Assembly: GCF_001039355.2 (NCBI RefSeq)
Contig: NW_019775813.1
Location: forward strand, 149,413-213,412
DNA: 64,000 bases
DNA from: Lingula anatina
Taxonomy: Eukaryota > Brachiopoda > Lingulata > Lingulida > Lingulidae
Direction: 5' to 3'
In this document: positions 51,126 to 64,000 of the stretch, piece after piece
Layout of the letters: the number at the start of each line of letters is the position of its first letter
Position numbering within the stretch: position 1 is the stretch's first letter
Position numbers and translations under genes: made by a program
Notes under the pieces: generated by a model
What the model was told of the DNA's origin: nothing
The model's database searches: none
The model's input: only the letters and a program-made list of their open reading frames with translations

Positions 51126-54100
51126 AGTTTACATTTAGACTTACTTATGTGTGGTGTCAGAATTTATTCATGATTGCAAAATTTTGTGTTTATTTATGGT
51201 TTGCCTTTTTGTGAATATTTTAGAATATTCAACATGTGCCCATAAATATAACTAAATATGGATAAATTCATTATAATATGGCATGTATGTTCCTATCCAT
51301 TTAGATATGATGGAAGCACTGGCACTCGCGTGACTATGGTAGCACTGTCCCTGCCTCTAAGATGTATGGCTTATATTCTCCACTTAAATGCAACACAATA
51401 ATCGATTACAATTGAGTACATACACGTTATTTACATATATTGAAATTAAATCGATGTTCTTATCCCTGCACTAATTGCCCATGGGGTAACGATATGCCAT
51501 TTGAATGCAAAATTCTCCAGGTAATTTTCTGATTAAATAATGATTTTCCAAGATGAATGTTTTGATGTAATTTGTCATGGTAGACTAAGCTCTCAAAATT
51601 AAGACGTGGGAATATTGGATGGAGTTTTCTGCTAAGATTTCACAACCATTCGGAGGGGCTTATGGGATAACCCAAAGGCCCCTTCTTGTATGGTAAACAG
51701 GGGAAAAAACATCCTGAGATTTAAAATGCATTCCCCCAGTTATTGATGAGGCATAGACTCACTTGGCATGAAGTGCATTGTGTAGAGCATTCATCGTATT
51801 AACGATGACTAATCCCTGATTTTTACATTATCGGGGTATAGGGAGTATTGTACTGACGTGTAGAATGACTAACACTGGGGTTTTTGAACTGGTGTTTGGC
51901 TAGGGCAGTGAAGTGTTAACATATTTATGTGTGCCTTACCTGGCTTTAAAACATGGTTAAGGTGAACGCCATAATAAATGGGGACACGTTGATAGCCGAA
52001 GTGTTTTGCTTTATTTCTGTTGTTGTTTTGATAATTAATGCAAGTGTCTTGGTCATTAAATACGTGAAGTTGCTTAGTGTGTTAATGTATGTTTATGTTG
52101 TGTTGATACTGTGGACATCTATAAGTGTGATCACTTCATGGATTTTAGGAAACGCTATGTACAGAAGCAAATGGAATTCTAGACCTCAAGTGGCTTAATA
52201 AAATGAGTCTAGAAATTCCCATGTTTTTATAGTTGCCTAGTCCTTATGGATTAAGTCCCTATTTTAATTTTATTTCCATTGTAAAAAAAAAAAGGGCGTT
52301 TTATTTGTTCTACCTACTGGAAAGGAAACTTTTTTGTTGGACATCATCATTTAATTGTAAGGGATGTATCTAAATACACATAGATTCAGATCTTTGTCTG
52401 CTTTTTGTGAAAAAAAGTAGGAAGTAAGACAATATTACTCATACCTACTAAGTGAGCTAATTGCCTGTTTATTGAATTGAACAGAAAGCATTATAATGCA
52501 AGGTGTCGGAAGTGCTAATGTGTTTTATTAGATGTGAATGCATTAATAGTGCGACGTGCCAGACATTGATTAACGCAGCCACAACAGGACATAATGTATG
52601 TCACATATAAACGATGATGACGGTGCTGCTTGGGGTGGCGTAGTTTATAAGAGTAACCAGGTGTGTGAGTGATTGCAGCATACTGAGAATCTTGGCTCTT
52701 TTTTGCCAATGATGTATGTACTGTCACACCGCAGATGTGTGCATGCACGTGCGTCTGCACTGATGTGCTCACATAAATTTGAATGCATTTACATTCAGTC
52801 TGGAATTTGAATTATTTTTAGAGATTATTATCTCCTGATTATATGAAATGTAGTAAATTTTGTAGGATTTCTTAAGGTAGTTGCCCAAATGTAATATTTG
52901 TCTCAGTTTTTTGTGGCTTCTCCTGTTCGTTCAATAATGCTTTCATATGTTTAATGCATGAATTATGGAAATGATGCTGGTTAGCATGGCGCTGATCCAT
53001 ACAGGCTTTTTTTACTTGACTGTTAAGGTCTAGCAGCTTTTTGAGACGCATTTCTGTTTACTTGTGATCAGGGGCGATTAACATTTACAATGGCGCCTAC
53101 TTTGCATTTATGGTTAGCAGTAAAATATTTTCTTTTCTTTTGGTTGTAAAAGATAAATACCCCTATATATATCTTTTGCTGAACAGGTGGTTTAGCAGAT
53201 AAAAACATAAGTTTTCTTTATTTTATAGGTCTTTACAATTTTAAAAATCATCTGACATTGCTGAATACATACAAAATTGCTTCCAATAAGACCATATAAA
53301 GTAAATGTTAAAAATGTATTTTGGGTGCTTGCATTGTATGTAACTTATACCACCTAGCTGTTGTTTTGTGTTTGTTGTCAGACATCTGAGTCTTAAAGTA
53401 AGAAAAAAATTCATGATATATTTTCCATTACTTAGCTTTCTCATGCTGTTAGTAGCATATGAAAGCTTGAATGCAATGAATGTAAGGCTAAAAGCAAATA
53501 AGAACAGGTAAAAATTGCAGCACAGCTGGTAAAGAAAAGAACAAGATTGGCTACAACTTATCCCTTTAACAAGCTGTACTTGCCACTCTTATGTAAAGGT
53601 AATTTCTCATAACACTTGTACATATTCCTGTCTTTTGGACTGACGCAATCGGATCTGTTTGATACCATGGCTTTTAGGATTGTTTTGCAAAATAATGCAA
53701 TTATGGCTGCCATTTTTGGCCTCACCTTACAAGGCTAGAGATAAGGCTCCAGGACTAGGTAAAAAAAGATTGGGCATGAAAGGTTTGAGAGGTAATCAAC
53801 TTAGTATATATTAAAAGTACATTGCATCACATTATTAAATCCATGTTTGTATCTGTCAGAATTTCTGTATAGCCCTAAATCTGTGTATTCTGTCAAGTGG
53901 GAGATATTTTCTTAGAAACGGTTGTGATGGGCAATTGCTGCGATAAAGTGGTGGTTACGGGGACCGTCCTAACTCAACTGCACTGCGTTCCTGGAACACT
54001 CCATGCCTGTGCCATAAGCAGCAAGGAACAAGTTGATTGCTTTAACTCGTGCATCAGATAAAAATCAAACATTGATTATAAATGAATTTACATTTTGGTT

Positions 54101-57100
54101 AGATACCAAAGTGCACCAGGGTTGTGAAAACGGTCCTTTTTTTTTTTCACCCCCAAGTGTAAACCAGGCTTCTGGTACTTCTCACACATAAACTAGAGCT
54201 GCGGCTCTGCGTGTTGTTAATTCTTGCAAGCTGAGTCTGTTGTTTTAACATTTTTATATCAGTTTCTTGTGGTTGTAAAATAAAACCTGCCATAGGTAGG
54301 TGCAGCCCTATACCTGGGTATCTGTAGACTTCAAGGCTTTCTCTGATTCTTCATGCTCAAAGGGTATTATCATCTCTAAAATGACGAAAAGATACAGGGA
54401 AGAGCTCTGTAAAAAAAAAAAAGGGAAGAAGAGAGAAAGGAATGTAGAGAAAAGGGTGCACGGAGGTTTCTTGGCTCGCTCTATACAATCCCTGATCTAA
54501 TATCAACAACTGATCTAAAACCAACATCTTAACAGAAGAAACCAGCAGTCTTTGTCGGCTTGTGCCCAGTTACTAGTACGTTGATTTGTTCAGAAACCTT
54601 TTTAGTTGAGATCACCAAGTTGCCATGGTAACTGTCTTATTATTGAAAATTTTGCCTGGTCTCATATGTAATTTCTCATCAAAAAGAGTATGATATTCTG
54701 CAGATTTTGTAATGCTAAATCATGGTTGTTGCTTTTACTTTTTTAAGAGATTGGTGCTTCTTTTACAAATTTATATTTTCTGAGAAATTGTATCATGGTA
54801 ACTGTCTCTCCTATTGTAATAGCTTCAGCTAGTCAGCTACAGTTTGGCACTTATGTATGCTGATGTGAACTTACACTTATTTCCCACAAGCTTATTCCTA
54901 TATTTTATTAAAAAGATTTTTCCTTTCCAGTTGCTCACAAGTACTTATTTCCTGTCATGAACTCAATCCACTTTCAAAACTTCTGAGTCATCTTTTTTCA
55001 TATATGACCAATAAAACAATACACAGGGGAATTCAATTTATCATTTTTGTTCACGTTTAATGAGAAATGATCGTTCAGTAAGGATTTTTACGTGAGAAAT
55101 ATGAAACAGAAGAAATGGGATCAATACCACACATCTTTTAGCGTGATATTTCAAATATTTGCCCTTCCAGCTGTAGTAATAGAGTGGTGTTTGAAGTGGA
55201 GGTAACTTGTAACTGAATCCTGGCTGTTTTTGTCTTATCTTTCCTGCAAGTCAGTGGTGCATTTATTGTATGGTGTAAATGTTTTATGGCCTAGGCGGTC
55301 AATTTTAATGGGGGTACTGGACCGTATAGTCTGGAGCGGGTGCCATTATATATACCTGTGTTCTTAGTTACTGAAATGGTGGACATGGTCTGCATACAGA
55401 GATAAATTTGGAGTGATTTTGGTTGTCTTGTGGTAATGTCATGTACTAGACTGGACATAACAAGGTTAAGACTGCAAGACTAGTTCATTTACGAGTACTG
55501 ATCTACTTTTCCCTCTTAACCCTTTGCAGAGAAGGACCCTATTCCCACAGACATCATTGGTGTGCGTGGATCTTCCTAGCTCTGTAGGAACTCTCACTGA
55601 GTGCAGTCAATCTCCTCTTGTTTCTAACTTATTCGTGTAATCGTCATCTTTTCTGTATTCTACTTAACACCTGGAGGACAGGTGTCATTCACTTAAGCTG
55701 ATTGCAGTTGGCGAGAGTGCCAGCAGAGTTGGGTTGATCGACGTAGACTGTTGTTGATTATGGGAATGAGGCCGAGGCCGTGAATGAATCTTTAGGTGGG
55801 ACTACGTAGGATAGGTATCCTTGGATTAGAAAACCAGTCACATGGTCTGCTGAGGTACAGACCTCTGGCCAGAGGAAAAAAAAATATCAAGAGCATTGGC
55901 TAGGTAGTGAGTGCTTTATGTGCACCTGCTTAAATCATGCCGTAACAATGTAAGGCACAGCTGTAATTGGCTTTTTAACTATTGTTCAGAAGAATTGATA
56001 ATGTGTTTGCAGAGGGAGGTCCATGTGTAGCTCCCAAGAGGAAAATACAGCAAAGTCATTGTTATTTGTCCTTTTTTCAATGGCATAATGATATAAAAAA
56101 ATTAATTATTTATAACATAAACCAGGAACTTTTTAATGGCACAGTAAATAATAAATGGCCAATAAATCAACCAGAAATTAATATCCTTGTGTTCACAGTT
56201 GTATCCTGCAACCATTATCTTTTGCTTTAAAAAAAAAAATTTTTCCCTGATGTAAAAGGGACACGTAATTACCCTTGGTTTCTGATCTCACAAGTAGACT
56301 GATGCTATCTGAGTTGTAGCACAGCCAATATACAAGATGTGCTCACAGGCAGAAACAACATGATAATCAACTTGTGTTAAAGCTTTTCGTCGTCACATAT
56401 ACATGATGTATTAGATTATAGATTGGAGACAACTGATCAACATAAAAGCTACTTACAGAAAGAATATTTTAAGAGATCTGCATAATAAGATGGTAAAACA
56501 TTGGCATGTATTTCAATTTTGATAAGATTTTTACTCTAAATCTGTTTTATGAGTCTATATGCAAATTTATTTTGTTGTGTTTTCGACAGACGAATTAAAA
56601 TAAAAAAGTGAAGTAGGAAACTATGCATAGTTAGTGCGGCTGTTGTTCTGTTACAGAGCAAACAAACATGGCCACAGTTGGGAGGCAATGAATAGAAAAA
56701 ATCAATAGGAATCCTCTGATCTGCTTGGGCATTTTACAGTTCTCATCAGCGGAAGCTGCAAGAAGCCCTGCCCATCTGTTCTACTTTTTTTTCTGTTCGA
56801 TCAGTGCAATTTAGGTTAAGAACGGATAGAGTAAAAAAAGATTTGTGGGGATTTATGATGTCTGATCTCTAACAAAAGTAGAACCTCTGAAAGAGTTTTC
56901 GTGTGTATGATTATCACATTTTGTGTTGGGAGAAATTTTGTAAGAAATTGCTGTTTGCATACAGCATCATCAGAAAGCTGTGATGTGCATCACTGAGAAT
57001 GGTGGGAAACCATCTTTGAATTACAACAAGTGGGCGCAAAGGAAAAATTTTCTTGGAATCTGCGGCATTACAGCTAGTTGAAAATCAATCAGGTACTCGT

Positions 57101-60001
57101 TTGGAGTCATTGATCAAAGGATTCTTGGAAACGTATATATATATATATATTGTTAAACTATCATAATCTCTTTGAGAAGATGTATCCCTACAAAGGTTTT
57201 TTTTTTTTTTTTTGTGCCTGAGCTGAAAGGTACTTGTGATCCACATATCAAGTCCGAGAGGATGTTCATCAGCTTATTTCATAATGCCACGCATTTTGAT
57301 ACAAAAACAAAATAATTTTCATTTGCATTTGAAAACTATCATGACGTCTGAATGTCACATTATGGAAAAGGCATTTAGTTAATACAAAACCAGAAACGGT
57401 GTTGAAAAAATAATGGAGAAAAGGCAACACTTGTTTCTTCAAGTTACAGCTTGTGTTGAAATATTGTCTGATGATCCCAGTCAAGTTGGGAGTCCCCAGT
57501 ATTCAATTGTTGTCGGAGGAGATCTATCATGATTGCCATAAAAGCATTTGCAATGAACTTTAACGCCCCTCCGCTCTGTTCTCAACACCAGGAAATTAGC
57601 CTGTTGATAACTGTGATATGCCACAACTGAAAAACTTTGACGATTTGATGTGAAGATATTGAATGGGTTTTCATAGGTTTTGAATACAGGCCCAGGTTAA
57701 TTCAACCATTAGGTTATGTGATAATGCCAAGTTTAATAAAAAGAGGTTAACATAAAGGTCATATTTCTTGATACATTGTGACAGCCGAATTCAGTGGATA
57801 CATTCTGGGCCAGTCATTCTTAAAAGATTAAAATACTGATAACGATATCAAAAAAGTCCACTTTGGGTTGTCTGTTATCTGATTTAACAGAGCCGTACAA
57901 TGTACAAGACTGTGTGTTAAAAGGGCCCTGGAGAATAGGCTGTCCATGGTTACATTAGATATAGTAATCACCCTGTCTGCAGAAACTTGTCTGATGTGTG
58001 CTTTCCCCATTGCACCTTTCCCTACATTAGTTTAGACATGATAATGTATATCTAACTGTTTACGGTATTCACTCTGCGGATTACTTTTTGTATTTGTATT
58101 TGATCATGCCCGGATGTAGGGCGATTGTCAATAAACTTATGTATTCTGTATCCTCTTGCATTGTACAACTACAATTTATGCAATTATTACCCCTAAGCAA
58201 GTTATGGTCCTTGAGGTAAACTGTAAATCAAGAACGGTTATAAAAAGAAATTAAAATAATGAGAAAATAATGTTTAATTCCTTTGCAATATTTGGAGGCC
58301 GATCTCTATTGGGATTCGACCTTACAGGTCAGTGCTCTACCATGATGGAATAAAGATGTTGAAGAAAATGTATTTTACTGTCCCAAACTACCAATCAGCA
58401 TGTAATGGGCATTTTCCTAGCAATGGAACAGGACTTGGTGTGTACATAGGGATATTTGATACCCATTAAGATGCTGCTAGTGCCTAATGACTCATGTTGA
58501 GATGGGATCGTGATTTGGCTATTAGGTTTGGACTAGAAATATTCGCTGCATTTCCTAGAATGCCTAGAATGACCTTTTCTTATCTTGTAAAGTACAGGGC
58601 TGATCTGGGTTTTTTTTATCAGGGTGCAGATTATTAAGCGCTTGTCCATTAGAGTAGCCGTTGGTAGAACTCCTCTCAGAGTCTCAAATGACCAGTATGG
58701 CAGTAACTTATGCCCCCTTCCTTTGCAAGTTGAAACGTGGTAAAATATTGATTGTCCTCCTTGCATAAACTTTAAATTGAAATATTAAGACCTATCCATT
58801 CTCCCCATCCCCCTCTAAAAAAGAAGGAATAAAGGAAAAACTCTCTCTTCAAACACTCCACAACATTTTGCTGGCAAACTGGTATTGATGTCTTAATGGA
58901 GTCCATTTGTGAGCCAAAATGTGAAGAAGATATTGATAACTAAATGTGTTTTCTGTGTAAATGGTTCAGGAAATGGACCTGGGAGGTGACGACAGAATGG
59001 TTAAATATCAAGTTTGGAAATAATGTGACTAAACGTTTGACTGGTGCTGAAGAGCGAGTCCCAGCCAAAAAAAGTTAATTCTCCCAGTTTTTCTAAAGGA
59101 AGAAGAAGATAAGATAGGATAGTTTTCATTAGGTTAGAAGCATTTTTGTTTATTTCCTATTTAAAAAAAAAATTAACAAGCTTATGAGGACTGTTTTGCC
59201 AAGTGTGAACAGCTGGTCATTCCTTCACTACTATAACTATGTCAAGACTGCCCAGAAAAAAAATAATTAAGTGTTCACCTATATTAAGGGTATCTTGTGG
59301 CCATCAGCAGTCATAGCATGGTCAAGTTATGGACCCTGCTAAGTCTTGGTAGATGATATTGACCATTTCATATGGCATGTTTTTATCAAAGTTCCAGCCT
59401 GGTCATATTCCAAGGAGTTCCAAGTAAATATGTTTAACCGAAGGAGAAGGTGTTTGCCTTTCTTGGCTAAAATGATTGTAGAGGAAACCTATCCCTCTGC
59501 CCCAAAAATGTCTTCTCTGACAAGTTTGAATAAATATTATGGACCAGAAAAGGCAAGCTAGCCAGAAGTTTCCCTCTGACATGTGTTTATAGAAACTGTA
59601 AACTTAAAAGTTTGGTTTTAAATTTGGTCAGGTGCTTATCACTTCTTAGTATCCTTCCTGAAATTTAAGACTTTGATAAAGCACAGGAAAAAGTCTGTTC
59701 AGTTTTGATACATGAATGAGATCATCTTGGGTTGAATTTCAAGTCCAGTTCTTGCAGCTTTACTTACAAGGTACTATCTCAGAAGACCAACATGATTACT
59801 ATAGTTTCTAACTGTAGAAAGCCAGTGCAATCCCACATAATATGGTGAACTATTCTCTTTAGGTATTTGGTTTAGTTTGCCTAGGAAACAAATATTAATT
59901 TTTACATCTACCAAGCTTCTGCTGAATTAAGGGAAAATTTGAATTTTTTTTTTTCTTTTAAGGAAGTGAGAAGCAATAAAACTCTGTAGCTTTACCCTTA
60001 A
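50340..60001. other. Non-coding stretch, probably intron
   Basis: No exon can be supported. It contains the (GT)n run at 51092, a short (AT)n at 57137-57150, and scattered poly-T and poly-A tracts. Confidence 0.5.
51092..51121. repeat. (GT)n microsatellite
   Basis: An uninterrupted run of about 15 GT units. Confidence 0.95.
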
Positions 60002-61365
60002 AGGTATACTGTGATGAAAAAACGGGTTAAAACTATCCATTAGGTGCCCAAAAGTCATTTTTGAGTAATGAAAAAAAAGTCCTTACGTTTATTTAGTTTT
60101 TAAAGCCGATTTTATGCAGGTGTGAATGTAGTTTACGATACTCCCGCGTGGTGGCGCTTTGAGGCGAGTGACGTCACTTGCGTCGAGGCTCAGAAAGCCA
60201 TATTCGATTCAGCTATCCGCTTACTTACATTTACTCGATCGCTTTGTCTGAACTATTTTGTAAAAATGAACAGAGAATGAATTGAAGGATATTTGTTTGA
60301 GATGAATTCCCTACGTGGTTATCATTTATTAACCAACAAAATACACCAAAACTATGTTAACAGTAAAGGTTTGGAAGCAGGGCAGCGAACATAGATTTTC
60401 ACACATGCCCATCTGTCGCATCGGCTGAACGTTCTTATCCCGACTGATAAGAGAAGTTACCTAATACATGCAGGTGTGACAGCTAACATTATTTTTCACA
60501 CCCGTGCAGTTTACCAGTGTCATTCCGGGAGAGCCAGGTCAGTGGACAAAAGGCCAAAGATATCGGACTGATAGCATCGGACACTACATTTCACACCTCT
60601 GCAACTTACCTCGCTACTTCCGCCTTACACGTGATCAGTGCAGCAGTATGTCGAGTAAAAATTTGATTCCACTATCATGTTAATATTAAAGTTTTCACTA
60701 ACATAACCAAAAAAATCGACAATCGAACTTTTTTTGGGCTCTAGAAGCTGCTCTCTTCTTCCTTTCGACGGCCGCATCATGCACACATCCTACAGGTAAG
60801 ACTCTCGTCGGCAGCGCTCTGGCATTTACTGTCGCATTTTGGTACTCCGAAAAATCGAATATACTGGGTACAGCATCATCTTTTAGTTCTCTCCGTGCTT
60901 TTCCACCGCACAATTCAGCTCGCAGGTAACGTACGAAGCATTCCGGCTCGAAGTGGTCGCTACAGATCCTCGCGTGTTTTGACACTGTGCTGGGATTTTT
61001 TAACTTCAGAGAATTGAGCCAAATTTTACGTTTTGCGGCATCCGCAGGCAGGAAATAATAGCAGATGTCTTTCTTATCGTAACCTACATTACGGCACCCG
61101 GGAACAACACAACTTTGCGGCATTTTGTTTTTCTGACACCTGGATGTTTAGTCACCTACTGCATAGCATATACTATTACTAGTACAGCTGTAGGAAGCTA
61201 CTACCCAGGTTACGTCACTAGAAACTGACCAATCAGAATTTTCTCATCTAAATCTCATCTTTTCTCTCTAAAACTTAAAAAGAACAATTTTTTGACGTAG
61301 ATATATAGTTTTTATACTGTAAAAAAAGCAGTGAACGCTCTGTGTTCCTAGAGCACAGTAGGCCT
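60002..61365. mobile_element. TTAA-flanked element carrying a THAP-domain ORF
   Basis: The left tip AGGTATACTGTG (60002) and the right tip CACAGTAGGCCT (ending 61365) are inverted copies with two mismatches. TTAA lies immediately outside both (59998-60001 and 61366-61369). The 1364-bp body is GC-richer than its surroundings and contains one clear ORF with a THAP domain on the minus strand. Kolobok-type transposons use TTAA targets and encode THAP-containing transposases, so a non-autonomous or shortened relative is likely. No DDE catalytic domain is present. Confidence 0.65.
60698..61123 (-). CDS. THAP-domain protein (141 residues)
   Basis: A single-exon frame starts MPQSCVVPGC and has the full THAP zinc-binding C2CH pattern: C5, C10, C54 and H57 (ICSDHF). 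It also has the conserved Pro (FLP, residue 26), Trp 35 (KIWLNSL) and the closing AVPSIF (84-89). THAP domains bind DNA through this zinc fold. After the domain there is only a ~50-residue tail with a basic stretch (ERKKRAASRAQKK). No coiled coil or transposase domain follows, so this is a DNA-binding module alone. It sits inside a TTAA-flanked element, which suggests transposon origin. It could be an active small gene, a repressor-like transposon product or a fragment. Confidence 0.8.
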   Translation of the reverse strand: MPQSCVVPGCRNVGYDKKDICYYFLPADAAKRKIWLNSLKLKNPSTVSKHARICSDHFEPECFVRYLRAELCGGKARRELKDDAVPSIFDFSEYQNATVNARALPTRVLPVGCVHDAAVERKKRAASRAQKKFDCRFFWLC

Positions 61366-61369
61366 TTAA

Positions 61370-64000
61370 GGAATTAATGGGTTTCAGACAACATGTTATA
61401 TCTGGAAGGAGATGTCTCTTTGGTATTGAATGAGATAAAGGAAGATATTTGCATGAATCCCATTTTATCATGTCTTTTCTCTGTCTGATCTCTGTACTTT
61501 GGAGCATTAGCAGAGGAGTTTATGAAGTTGGTGTTTTCCATTGCTGTGTATGTATTGATCTTTGTAATTGTCTGAGGGACTGGTTTCATTCATCTGACGC
61601 CATTGCTGTAAATATTTCATACTTATTTTTTTGCAGCAAATTGGAAAATAGAATGGAGTGTCTAATGATTTTTTTTTCAAATTTTTTTATTACATATGGC
61701 AGATATGGTGTATAACATGTTCTTGTGCTTTGCCCGTCTTATTGTAGTCTCTTGCTGTCAACCAGTTGCAGAGCAGCCGTCTCATTAACTTAAACAACCC
61801 AAAAGTGTAACCCCTGTGTGGTCGAAATGGGTTAAACAACGGTCACCTACAACTAAAAAACCTAGTCCAGTCACTAAAAAAATGATGTCAACAAATTTGA
61901 CGTCCAGTTTTATTGGGTGGAGGTGACAGTGTCAAGTGCTTGCACTTAAGAGTGGGGACTGCCACTGGGGCCTTAATGGTCATTTAGCCAGGTATGTGGT
62001 CAGCATCATGGCCAGCTCTCTAAGGCCCTGGACATAGCAAGTCTAGACAATAGGGACCTGATATAAATCAAGACACCAAGTAGCCCCAGGGTGTGAGGCA
62101 ATTCAATCTATTGGAAGTTATTTTTGAGAGCTGATATTTTGAGGATGGTTAAGGAAATAGAACCTGGAAGTGGAGGGTCAGTGCTCGGACATGTCAGACC
62201 CTTAACCAGCAGACTTGGATCAACGTGCTCAATATCAGGTTATATTAGGGTACATTTCCTTTCTGACCTTTTCTTTATTATTTTCACCCTCTTAGACGTC
62301 TTTTTCTTTTGGAATTAAATTCTGACTCTTTACATCTAACAGAAACAGAAAATAGGAAATAAATGTTATTGGTTTTGTTAAAGTTCAAATTAAAATGAAA
62401 GATCTTTCATATTGAAAATTGATTAGGGATGTTCTAGAGGAGGGAGGTTTCTGGAATGGGCCTTATTTACCCTTCCCCATCCCCTGTTTTTAATTTGTAG
62501 TTCCAGGGAAAAAAAAAGTGATGGATATTGTTGACACACCTTTGAAAAAGGAACAGATCCGAGATTTGGCATGTTCCTCATATAGAGACTGACTGTCAAA
62601 TGAAGTTTTTGTAGAATTTTATGGTCTTTATCTTAGTCCACACTTCAGTTGAAGAGCTAGAACACAACAGATGGTAACACTGAAGTGCCTTGCTATCCAC
62701 TGTATTATACATTATAGGGGCCCTTGTTATATCACACCATGGCCCTAGAACTGCCTAACTGGAATTGTCTGTTACTGCCTAACTGGAATTGCCTGTAAGA
62801 TGGTTTAGTATCCATTAAAATAGAATCTGAAGGTGTGTGTGATAGCAAGGTGCCATACATGTTTAGAATTTCTTTTTGATTGCACTGTGGGTATCTTCGA
62901 AGTAGTTTATTGCATGGTTCATGTTCGCAAGTGCTCATGGAGTTTCGTAACCTTTCTGATGCTGTTGTTGTTAGGATGCTCTCTCTATCAGTTCAGTCAT
63001 CCTGCTTGTCGTGTCTGGGTTTACACTGGATTCACTGACGCAGCCTTTCTTTCTCAATCTGTGATAAGCAATATGTTTGAAAAAAGTTGACTGTAAATAT
63101 TTTAAGACAAGTCGCTACTTTTACCACTTTGAGAGGAATTGCAAACATTGAATACATGTTCTATATTGAGGAAGAACAACAACAACAACAAAAATATACT
63201 AAAGCACATCCATACTGGTTTGAAACTCATGCAAACCAGGCCTGCACCAAGAGCACAGCATCTTTTGCCTAGTGTAAACGGGCTTGGAGCTGTATACCAG
63301 AGTTGATCATCAAAAGCTTTCCTGCTGCCCCCCAAGTAGAAGATGCACCATGTTTGATATCTTTAGTGTTAATGGTAATAGGTTTGAACAGATAGCAGGA
63401 TGATTCAGATAGGTGTAGGGTTTAAGTGCAGACAAATGGAGAGGAGGAGAAATTTAAAGAGATTATGCAAGCTTATCCACCATTGCTGGTAAGGGCAGAT
63501 GTACGTTGAGTAACTGCAACCTGCTGATTTGAAGAGTTCCCTTCACTGGGAGAGATGCTGGTGTTATATCAAGTGTGGCCATTAATTTTCAGCTGCCAGC
63601 CAGACCTTTTTCCCTTTTGTACATCTTTGTTCAAAATTACTGTGCACATGTTTCAATAATTCCATGTATTTTAAAGGCGACCTTGCTGGAAACCTAGTCT
63701 GTTTTTGCGTGTGAAATGTTTTCTCAATTTTATAAATGGTTGCTTTTGACCAGAGGAATTGAGAAATATTTAATTTTTGCCCCTAAAATTTATCATAAAT
63801 TTTAATTTTTTGACCTAACAGTAAATTTGACAGAATGTCACAGTTACTGTCAGTGTTTGTTACTTTCTTGCTATATTTCTTTAACAGATGGTAATAATGC
63901 TGTTATCCCTAATGTTTTGTCTGTCTGTCTGATTGTTTTGCCAGGACAAATGGGTCTTGTTACTAAAAATGGGTTGGGTTGAGATGAATCTTGTTGAAGG
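61370..64000. other. Non-coding stretch to the window end
   Basis: No supportable exon. A short tandem duplication (ACTGCCTAACTGGAATTG twice, 62750-62795) and a small AAC-rich run (63174-63190) are the only structured features seen. Confidence 0.5.

Noticed and set aside
51953-52198. 81-codon hydrophobic frame (many Val, Ile, Leu)
   Set aside because: T/G-rich intronic sequence gives hydrophobic codons by composition. No homology or splice signals, and no second copy.

Overview
The window is animal nuclear DNA. It has short phase-matched exons with GT/AG introns, microsatellites, MITE-like inverted repeats, a decayed retrocopy, two long N gaps (22309-22831 and 40731-40967) and single-N contig joins (19207, 44747, 48614). 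The tropomyosin retrocopy at 41.4 kb most resembles lophotrochozoan (mollusc, brachiopod, annelid) tropomyosins. I therefore favour a marine lophotrochozoan at low certainty; another invertebrate with large receptor families is possible.

Region 1 (1-33.5 kb) is a cluster of immunoglobulin-type receptor genes. Two + strand receptor tyrosine kinases can be assembled exon by exon: RTK-A (5087-13676, 14 exons, 658 residues without its signal peptide) and RTK-B (24644-31384, 14 exons). Both have two Ig-like domains, a short stalk of phase 1-1 mini-exons, one membrane segment, a Tyr-containing juxtamembrane exon and a complete tyrosine kinase domain. Upstream of each, on the minus strand and head to head, lie signal-peptide and Ig exons nearly the same as the RTK's own (1509-2392 and 22982-24080), with no kinase exons visible behind them. 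About 5 kb downstream of the second minus-strand ectodomain, on the same strand and in a compatible phase, are exons for a cytoplasmic tail carrying YSEM, LQYADL (ITIM-like) and TEYAEV (ITSM-like) motifs (17021-17709). A nearby membrane-like segment contains stops. The most interesting reading is a set of paired receptors that share ectodomains but carry either a kinase or an ITIM/ITSM-type tail. The link between the second ectodomain and the tail is inference.

The RTK duplicates are oddly mosaic. The 3' kinase exons are almost identical between A and B, while the 5' kinase, juxtamembrane and Ig exons differ strongly. RTK-B has a 4-base deletion in its Ig2 exon that breaks the frame. The 3' flanks (13.7-15.7 and 31.4-33.5 kb) are also duplicated. 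The cluster holds many mobile-element traces: a MITE family with about 110-bp inverted repeats and 5-bp target duplications (two copies, one with an empty site in the window), TTAA-flanked elements, a mariner-like MITE, a foldback element and a nested GAATG-rich inverted repeat.

Region 2 (33.5-64 kb) is mostly non-coding. A likely first coding exon (signal peptide, phase-1 donor) at 35322-35376 suggests that much of the rest is a very long first intron of an unidentified secreted or membrane protein gene. It contains the tropomyosin retrocopy between direct repeats, two probable haplotype-join assembly duplications (44.6 and 46.9-50.3 kb), and a TTAA-flanked 1.36-kb element with a THAP-domain ORF (60.0-61.4 kb).
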